This document shows positions 6,698 to 11,256 of a stretch of DNA of 11,256 nucleotides, piece by piece. How positions within the stretch are numbered: position 1 is the first letter of the stretch; each line of letters starts with the position of its first letter. Made by a program: the position numbers and the translations under genes. The notes under the pieces are model-generated. The model had not been told where the DNA came from. It saw only the letters and a list, made by a program, of their open reading frames with translations, and searched no databases. This stretch comes from an uncultured Clostridia bacterium (GTDB taxonomy: Bacteria; Bacillota; Clostridia; TANB77; CAG-508): positions 1-11,256 of the forward strand of contig CAKPNI010000035.1 in the NCBI GenBank assembly GCA_934168355.1, written 5' to 3'.

Positions 6698-7378
6698 ATG
6701 GACTATACAAAATTAGAACAAGAAATAGGTTATACATTCAAAGACAAAAACTTACTACAAACGGCATTAACACATACATCATATGCATATGAGAAGAAAA
6801 CAATAAGCAATGAAAAATTAGAGTTTTTGGGAGATAGCATACTAGAATTTTTATCAAGTATATACATATATCAAAACTATCCAAAATTAAAAGAAGGAGA
6901 AATGACTAAAGTTAGAGCACAAGTAGTGTGTGAAGCAAGCTTATATAAAGTTGCAAAATCACATAATTTTAGTGATTTCTTACGCCTAGGAAAATCAGAA
7001 AGAGTAGCACACAAACAAGTAAAACCAGCAATAATGGCAGACAGCGTAGAAGCAGTAATTGCAGCAATGTACCTAGATGGAGGGCTAGAGCCAGTAAATA
7101 AATTTATAGTTGGAAACCTAAAAGAAGAAATAAAATTAGCAAGTCAAAATGTCGGACAAAAGGACTATAAAACAGTACTACAAGAAATACTTCAGCAACA
7201 TGGAGATGTACATATAGAATACAAAATAATAAAAGAAGCAGGACCAGATCACGATAAAATATTTGTATCAGAAGTAATTTACAACGGAAAAATTTTAGCA
7301 ACTGGAGAAGGAAAAAGCAAAAAACATGCAGAAATGGAAGCTGCAAAACATGCTATAGAATTAATAAAAAAGGGGTGA
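6698..7378 (+). CDS. rnc: Ribonuclease III
   Basis: This 226-residue double-stranded-RNA endonuclease matures rRNA precursors and cleaves structured mRNAs in the cytoplasm. The catalytic domain carries the signature NEKLEFLGDSILEF (38-51), with metal-binding E42 and D46. The second acidic pair is in MADSVEAVIAAMYLDGG (D115, E118). A double-stranded-RNA-binding domain covers about 153-224, ending with the GEGKSKKHAEMEAAKHAIE block. Length is typical. A GTG at 6689 is in frame, but it is part of the ribosome binding site AGAGGTGAG of the ATG at 6698, so ATG 6698 is chosen. The stop codon overlaps the ribosome binding site of the radical SAM gene 4 nt downstream, indicating an operon. Chromosomal placement after acpP is common in Firmicutes. 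Confidence 0.96.
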   Translation: MDYTKLEQEIGYTFKDKNLLQTALTHTSYAYEKKTISNEKLEFLGDSILEFLSSIYIYQNYPKLKEGEMTKVRAQVVCEASLYKVAKSHNFSDFLRLGKSERVAHKQVKPAIMADSVEAVIAAMYLDGGLEPVNKFIVGNLKEEIKLASQNVGQKDYKTVLQEILQQHGDVHIEYKIIKEAGPDHDKIFVSEVIYNGKILATGEGKSKKHAEMEAAKHAIELIKKG

Positions 7379-7382
7379 AACT

Positions 7383-8432
7383 ATGAAAAAACAGTATATA
7401 ATTCCAATATTTGTACCACACTTAGGATGTCCAAATGATTGTGTATTTTGCAACCAAAAATCAATAAGTGGACAAACAAAGCAAGTAACAAAGGAAGATG
7501 TAAAAAACATAATAGAAGAACACCTAAAATATATAAAAAAAGATTCTAAAGTAGAAGTAGCTTTTTTCGGAGGAAGTTTTACAGGAATAGAAGAAGCAAA
7601 ACAAGAAGAATTATTAGAAGCAGCATATGAATATATAAAACAAAAAAAGGTTGACAGTATAAGAATATCAACAAGACCAGATTATATAGATAAAAAAATT
7701 CTAAAAAGGCTAAAAAAATATAAAGTAAAAACAATAGAACTTGGAGTACAATCAGCAAATGATTATATCCTAAAAAAGGCTGGAAGAGGACATACTTTCG
7801 AAGATGTTGTAAAAGCATCAAAACTAATTAGATGGTATGGGTTCGATTTAGGACACCAAATGATGGTAGGACTTCCAGAAAGCACAACAGTTGATGAAAT
7901 AAATACAGCAAAACAATTAATAAAATTAAAACCTAAAATGGTAAGAATATACCCGGTTTTGGTTATAAAAAATACTAAGTTGGAAAAAGACTATAATGAG
8001 GGAAAATATAAAGCTTTAACGGTTACACAAGCAGTTGAAGTATGTAAAGAACTTGTAAAGTTATTTGTAAAAAAACATATTGAAGTTATAAGAATAGGGC
8101 TTCAACCAACAGATACTATAACAGACCCAAAGGATGATAAAAGCGAAGTGGTAGCGGGTCCTTTTCATCCAGCTTTTAGACAATTAGTTGAGTCTGGTAT
8201 GTGGTATGATGTTATTGTGGAGAAGATAAAACAGTTAAATACCAAGGTTAAAGAGGTTGTTGTTACTGTTAATCCAGTTGATGTAAATAATGTTATTGGA
8301 CAAAGAAAAGATAATATAAAAAATCTAAGGGAAGTTTATGATGTAGATTTGATAGTAAAGGCAGATGAGAAAATTAAGCAAGGGAAATCTAAAATAGAGA
8401 TTACAAAAGTTTATGAGGACTTTTCAGAGTAA
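7383..8432 (+). CDS. Elp3-like radical SAM protein lacking an acetyltransferase domain
   Basis: This 349-residue radical SAM enzyme has the cluster motif CPNDCVFC (C16, C20, C23; CxxxCxxC) in PHLGCPNDCVFCNQ, followed by FFGGSFTG (61-68) and RISTRPDYI, all typical of the Elp3-like branch. The ELGVQSANDYIL and GHQMMVGLPEST blocks are conserved barrel strands. Eukaryotic and archaeal Elp3 also carry a C-terminal GNAT acetyltransferase domain; this protein ends too early for one. Bacterial relatives in this position, next to rnc, are generally annotated only as radical SAM proteins, and their substrate is unknown; a tRNA-modification role is an inference from Elp3 kinship. Its ribosome binding site GGGGTG overlaps the rnc stop, so the two genes are co-transcribed and probably coupled. 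A terminator follows. The last third is richer in GTT/GTG codons than the A-rich start. Confidence 0.85.
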   Translation: MKKQYIIPIFVPHLGCPNDCVFCNQKSISGQTKQVTKEDVKNIIEEHLKYIKKDSKVEVAFFGGSFTGIEEAKQEELLEAAYEYIKQKKVDSIRISTRPDYIDKKILKRLKKYKVKTIELGVQSANDYILKKAGRGHTFEDVVKASKLIRWYGFDLGHQMMVGLPESTTVDEINTAKQLIKLKPKMVRIYPVLVIKNTKLEKDYNEGKYKALTVTQAVEVCKELVKLFVKKHIEVIRIGLQPTDTITDPKDDKSEVVAGPFHPAFRQLVESGMWYDVIVEKIKQLNTKVKEVVVTVNPVDVNNVIGQRKDNIKNLREVYDVDLIVKADEKIKQGKSKIEITKVYEDFSE

Positions 8433-8444
8433 TAACTTGAAAAT

Positions 8445-8495
8445 AAACGGCTATAATGTGATAAAGTGCTTAAAATAGCCGTTTAAAGGTTTTTT
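8445..8495 (+). terminator. Intrinsic terminator after the rnc operon
   Basis: A 10-bp perfect stem, AAACGGCTAT (8445-8454) with ATAGCCGTTT (8475-8484), encloses a 20-nt loop. Five bases separate it from the run of six T (8490-8495). The large loop and the AAAGG spacer make it less canonical than the other terminators here. Confidence 0.65.
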
Positions 8496-8515
8496 ATAAA
8501 ATTTTAAAAAAGTCC

Positions 8516-8543
8516 TTGACAAATCTGAAAAAAATGATATAAT
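8516..8543 (+). promoter_or_regulatory. Consensus promoter of the tRNA-Gly operon
   Basis: Perfect TTGACA (8516-8521) and perfect TATAAT (8538-8543) are spaced by 16 nt, ending 22 nt before the first tRNA. This is the strongest promoter in the window, as expected for stable RNA. Confidence 0.9.
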
Positions 8544-8565
8544 AGTAAAGCATTAAGGAGAAGTT

Positions 8566-8639
8566 GCAGGTGTAGTTCAATGGTAGAACCCTAGCCTTCC
8601 AAGCTAGCTACGTGGGTTCGATTCCCACTACCTGCTCCA
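8566..8639 (+). tRNA. tRNA-Gly (anticodon TCC), copy 1
   Basis: This 74-nt cloverleaf has a genome-encoded CCA end. The acceptor GCAGGTG pairs with TACCTGC (last pair G-T). The anticodon stem CTAGC/GCTAG closes the loop CTTCCAA, giving anticodon TCC, which reads GGA and other GGN codons. The T arm is GTGGG-TTCGATT-CCCAC. The T loop contains the U54 position that TrmFO, encoded further downstream, would methylate. Confidence 0.97.
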
Positions 8640-8669
8640 TTTAATGTATTAACTACCATAAAAAGAAAT

Positions 8670-8743
8670 GCAGGTGTAGTTCAATGGTAGAACCCTAGCC
8701 TTCCAAGCTAGCTACGTGGGTTCGATTCCCACTACCTGCTCCA
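8670..8743 (+). tRNA. tRNA-Gly (anticodon TCC), copy 2
   Basis: This is an exact 74-nt duplicate of the preceding tRNA, including the encoded CCA. It starts 31 nt after the end of copy 1. The 30-nt spacer has no promoter, so both come from one transcript ended by the terminator at 8751-8787. Confidence 0.97.
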
Positions 8744-8750
8744 AATTTTA

Positions 8751-8787
8751 AAACTTACGAAATAATGAAATTTCGTAAGTTTTTTTG
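8751..8787 (+). terminator. Terminator of the tRNA-Gly operon
   Basis: A perfect 13-bp stem, AAACTTACGAAAT (8751-8763) with ATTTCGTAAGTTT (8770-8782), closes an AATGAA loop, with the T run continuing to 8786. It starts 8 nt after the second tRNA. Confidence 0.92.
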
Positions 8788-8811
8788 GTATGACATGCCC
8801 GTCATCCGAGT

Positions 8812-8838
8812 AAAAAGGCGGAAGAAATTCCGTCTTTT
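8812..8838 (-). terminator. Probable terminator of the alpha/beta hydrolase gene (possibly bidirectional)
   Basis: AAAAGGCGGAA (8813-8823) pairs with TTCCGTCTTTT (8828-8838) through 11 positions with one G-T pair; the loop is GAAA on the plus strand. Read on the minus strand, the stem ends in TTTTT, giving a normal terminator about 86 nt past the hydrolase stop. The plus strand also ends in TTTT, so it may back up the tRNA terminator. Confidence 0.7.
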
Positions 8839-8853
8839 AAACATAAAAACCAT

Positions 8854-8922
8854 ATTTTGTAAAGTAAAAATTACTCATTTTGTAAAATAAGTTTTACCTA
8901 TTTTGTAAAATAACATTTATTT
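8854..8922. repeat. 23-bp tandem repeat, three units
   Basis: Three contiguous 23-nt units at 8854-8876, 8877-8899 and 8900-8922 share ATTTTGTAAA at positions 1-10, TAA at 12-14 and TTA at 18-20; 16 of 23 positions are invariant. The core ATTTTGTAAAAT is itself a near-palindrome. A fourth, imperfect ATTTTGTAAATA (8933-8944) overlaps the 3' end of the hydrolase gene out of register. The array would lie in the hydrolase 3' untranslated region. AT-rich background makes some similarity easy, but the constant spacing argues for true repetition. No function is assigned. Confidence 0.7.
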
Positions 8923-8923
8923 T

Positions 8924-9760
8924 TTATTTTAAATTTTGTAAATAACCATAAATACTATTTAAAACTTCACCTTGAGAAAAATAATCATTATGTTTAACAT
9001 TATTATCTAAAGTCAAAATTTTAGAACCATATTTAAAATATCTAGAAAGGTTCAAAGAAAGCTTATAATTAATAACTTCATCATCATAAGAAGTAATTAT
9101 TAAAGGTGTAACATTAACCTTTTGAGCATATGATATAGAATCAAATTTATATCTAGCCAAAAGTTTCAACGGACCATAAAAAATATTTACATAAGAGTTA
9201 TAAAGACTCAAAGCTCTATCATAAGGAGCAACTAAAATTAGTCCATTAACAGTTCGTTCAGAGGCAAGATATGTTGCAACACCAGTACCAATGCTATAGC
9301 CTAATACAACAATGTTATTATTATCAACATAATCTAAGCTAGTAGCATAGTCGTAAGCTTTTAAAGCAGTATTAAACATTGTTTTATCAGAAGTTTTTCC
9401 TTCACTTAATCCATACCCGGGATAATCAACAATCATAAAATTATAGTTCTCAAAATATTTAAAATTGTCATTCTTTAAATAATTCAAACATGTATTAGAA
9501 GAATTTTGTACGTTACCTCCAAAAAATATTAATAATGGAGCAGGTTTTTTAGAGGTGTTAAATTTAAACCAACCATGAATTAATTTTCCATTATTATCTA
9601 TTTTTATTTCTTCAAAATCGGGTTGGGATAACAGCTGATTATAGCTTGTTTCATCATTCCAAGGATGGAAAAAAAGAGAGGGCTGAATGTATAATAGAGT
9701 AATAACTAAAGAGATAAAGCAAGCAATAATTATTTCAATTAATATTATATTTTTTTTCAT
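8924..9760 (-). CDS. Membrane-anchored alpha/beta hydrolase
   Basis: This 278-residue serine hydrolase is of the BEM46/ABHD13-like type. After MKK comes one hydrophobic segment (residues 4-25) with no obvious cleavage site, so it is probably an N-terminal anchor with the catalytic domain outside the membrane. Next come the oxyanion strand LLIFFGGNVQ (76-85), DYPGYGLSEG (112-121), and the nucleophile elbow GYSIGTG with S156. The likely acid is D227 in ITSYDDEVI, and the likely catalytic base is H257 in VKHNDYF. Together these give a full triad. The substrate cannot be read from sequence; esters, lipids or peptides are all possible. Its AAGGAAAA ribosome binding site lies about 10 nt upstream of the start. 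It is divergent from trmFO and is its own unit, ending at the hairpin 8812-8838. Only three charged residues fall before residue 30, consistent with the anchor. Confidence 0.85.
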   Translation of the reverse strand: MKKNIILIEIIIACFISLVITLLYIQPSLFFHPWNDETSYNQLLSQPDFEEIKIDNNGKLIHGWFKFNTSKKPAPLLIFFGGNVQNSSNTCLNYLKNDNFKYFENYNFMIVDYPGYGLSEGKTSDKTMFNTALKAYDYATSLDYVDNNNIVVLGYSIGTGVATYLASERTVNGLILVAPYDRALSLYNSYVNIFYGPLKLLARYKFDSISYAQKVNVTPLIITSYDDEVINYKLSLNLSRYFKYGSKILTLDNNVKHNDYFSQGEVLNSIYGYLQNLK

Positions 9761-9784
9761 ATTTCTATTTTCCTTTTTTTAAAT

Positions 9785-9793
9785 ATTATATCA
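9785..9793 (-). promoter_or_regulatory. Extended -10 promoter element for the hydrolase gene
   Basis: On the minus strand the sequence reads TGATATAAT, a perfect -10 with the TGN extension. The -35 position 17 nt upstream is only TATAAA, but extended -10 promoters tolerate this. The leader would be about 18 nt. The AT-rich setting lowers certainty. Confidence 0.5.
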
Positions 9794-9839
9794 TAAAATA
9801 AATATATTTTATATAATTTATAAAAATAATGTCCTAAGA

Positions 9840-9868
9840 TTGAAAAATACTATGAAATACTATATAAT
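9840..9868 (+). promoter_or_regulatory. Promoter for trmFO
   Basis: TTGAAA (9840-9845) and a perfect TATAAT (9863-9868) are spaced by 17 nt. The predicted start near 9875 gives a very short leader that holds the AAGGAG ribosome binding site and little else, leaving no room for a riboswitch or T-box. Confidence 0.8.
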
Positions 9869-9892
9869 ATACCCCAAAAGGAGACAACAAAA

Positions 9893-11251
9893 ATGAACGA
9901 ATATATAACAATAATAGGAGGTGGCCTAGCAGGAACAGAATCGGCCTACCAAATAGCAAAAAGAGGAATAAAAGTAAAACTATATGAAATGAAACCACAA
10001 AAATATTCACCAGCACATTCTGATGAAAATTTAGCAGAAATAGTATGTAGTAATTCATTTAAATCAAACTTACATACAAATGCATGTGGTTTACTAAAAG
10101 AAGAACTAAGAAAACTAGACTCTTTACTAATCAAAATAGCAGACCAAACAGCAGTACCAGCTGGACAAGCACTAGCAGTGGATAGAGAAGAATTCTCAAA
10201 AAAAGTTACAGAAGAAATAAAAAGAAATCCACTTATAGAAATAATAAATAAAGAAGTTGGAGAAGAAATCCATTTAAAAGAATTAGCCACAAATGGAATT
10301 GTAATAATAGCAACAGGACCATTAACATCGGAAAGTTTATCCAAGGAAATACAAGAGCTAACAGACAGTGATAGACTTGCATTTTATGATGCTGCAGCAC
10401 CAATAGTAACAAAAGAAAGCATAGACTTTAACATAGCATTTTACGGAAATAGATATGAGCAAGAAAAGAAAAAAGAAGAAACATTAGATAAATGGCAAGA
10501 AAGACTAAGTTCTCAGGATGCAAGCTATATAAATCTTCCAATGAACAAAGAAGAATACGAAAAATTTGTGCAAGAATTAGTAAATGCAGAAGTAGTAACA
10601 CTTCACGATTTTGAGAAAAGAGAAATATTTGAAGGTTGCATGCCAGTAGAAATAATGGCAAAAAGAGGAATAGATACATTAAGATTTGGTCCATTAAAAC
10701 CAGTTGGGTTTGATGACCCAAGATATGGAAAAAGACCTTATGCAGTAGTGCAATTAAGACAAGACAATGGTGCGGCGAGCTTGTATAATTTAGTAGGCTT
10801 CCAAACAAATCTAAAATATGGAGAACAAAAAAGAGTATTTAGTATGATACCAGGTCTAGAAAATGCGGAATTTATAAAATATGGAGTAATGCACAGAAAT
10901 ACTTATATAAATTCAAGTTTCTTATTAGATAATACATACAATCTAAAAAAATCTCCAAATATATATTTTGCAGGTCAAATAACAGGGGTAGAAGGATATG
11001 TAGAATCAATATCATCAGGATTAGTTGCAGGAATAAATGCGGTTAATCAATATAATGGGTCCGATAAAAAAGAATTTTCTGAATATACAATGATAGGAGC
11101 TTTAGCAAAATACATATCAACAGAAAACGATAAATTTCAACCAATGAATGCAAACTTTGGAATTGTGCCAGAACTAGGAGAAAAAATAAAAGACAAAAAA
11201 TTAAAATACGGAAAATTAGCTGATAGAGCACTTGAATATTTAGAAAAATAA
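9893..11251 (+). CDS. trmFO: Methylenetetrahydrofolate-tRNA-(uracil-5-)-methyltransferase TrmFO
   Basis: This 452-residue FAD enzyme makes 5-methyluridine at position 54 of the tRNA T loop, taking the carbon from methylenetetrahydrofolate. The N-terminal FAD motif is IIGGGLAGTESAYQIAKRG (7-25). The family block LAEIVCSNSFKSN carries C52, and FEGCMPVEIMAKRGIDTLRFGPLKPVG carries C249; these match the two functionally important cysteines known from the Bacillus enzyme (C53 and C226). The C-terminal YFAGQITGVEGYVESISSG block is intact. The protein is longer than the usual ~435 residues because of a charged insertion at about 189-209, and the following segment reads YINLPM where relatives commonly have NCPM. 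The start is supported by AAGGAG at 9879-9884. The stop is followed by AGGAGA at the window edge, suggesting another gene in the same operon. Confidence 0.95.
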   Translation: MNEYITIIGGGLAGTESAYQIAKRGIKVKLYEMKPQKYSPAHSDENLAEIVCSNSFKSNLHTNACGLLKEELRKLDSLLIKIADQTAVPAGQALAVDREEFSKKVTEEIKRNPLIEIINKEVGEEIHLKELATNGIVIIATGPLTSESLSKEIQELTDSDRLAFYDAAAPIVTKESIDFNIAFYGNRYEQEKKKEETLDKWQERLSSQDASYINLPMNKEEYEKFVQELVNAEVVTLHDFEKREIFEGCMPVEIMAKRGIDTLRFGPLKPVGFDDPRYGKRPYAVVQLRQDNGAASLYNLVGFQTNLKYGEQKRVFSMIPGLENAEFIKYGVMHRNTYINSSFLLDNTYNLKKSPNIYFAGQITGVEGYVESISSGLVAGINAVNQYNGSDKKEFSEYTMIGALAKYISTENDKFQPMNANFGIVPELGEKIKDKKLKYGKLADRALEYLEK

Positions 11252-11256
11252 GGAGA
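11251..11256 (+). promoter_or_regulatory. Ribosome binding site of a gene beyond the window edge
   Basis: The last six bases, AGGAGA, overlap the trmFO stop codon and match a Shine-Dalgarno sequence. A co-directional, probably coupled gene most likely starts within about 10 nt past the edge. It cannot be identified here. Confidence 0.5.

Noticed and set aside
9869..9892. Riboswitch or T-box leader before trmFO
   Set aside because: The promoter leaves a leader of only about 18 nt, too short for either.

Overview
The window looks like chromosomal DNA of a low-GC Gram-positive bacterium, most likely a Clostridia-type anaerobe. The evidence is very AT-rich coding sequence, strong GGAGG-type ribosome binding sites, near-consensus sigma-A promoters, intrinsic terminators, a YtaF-type sporulation membrane protein, and the cluster plsX-acpP-rnc-radical SAM. 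TGA is used as a stop codon (rnc), so the standard bacterial code applies. No phage, plasmid, IS element or CRISPR array is visible. Most of the window is housekeeping; the less ordinary items are one unrecognised metallopeptidase and two small tandem-repeat arrays.

Layout. 1-75 is the 3' end of an EF-Tu gene followed by a terminator. A YtaF/MntP-like membrane protein (186-734, minus) is divergent from a type-4 uracil-DNA glycosylase (889-1440), which has a clear promoter. Behind the glycosylase lie three 31-bp direct repeats headed by a decayed inverted copy (about 1452-1568). Next come an orphan GltD/GltA-type flavoprotein oxidoreductase (1584-2846) and, overlapping it by 14 nt, a 737-residue protein with a gluzincin-like zinc-protease signature (2833-5046) that I cannot assign to a named family.

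5053-8495 holds phospholipid and fatty-acid genes and RNA processing: plsX (own promoter), acpP (own strong promoter, terminator), then rnc plus an Elp3-like radical SAM gene (own promoter, terminator). PlsX uses acyl-ACP, so plsX and acpP work in the same pathway. In many Firmicutes smc and ftsY follow rnc; here they do not.

8516-8787 is a compact transcription unit with two identical tRNA-Gly(TCC) genes between a near-perfect promoter and a strong terminator. A hairpin and a 23-bp tandem array follow, lying downstream of a membrane-anchored alpha/beta hydrolase on the minus strand (8924-9760). Divergent from it is trmFO (9893-11251), the folate/FAD-dependent tRNA U54 methyltransferase. The window ends 5 nt after its stop in what looks like the ribosome binding site of a further co-directional gene.
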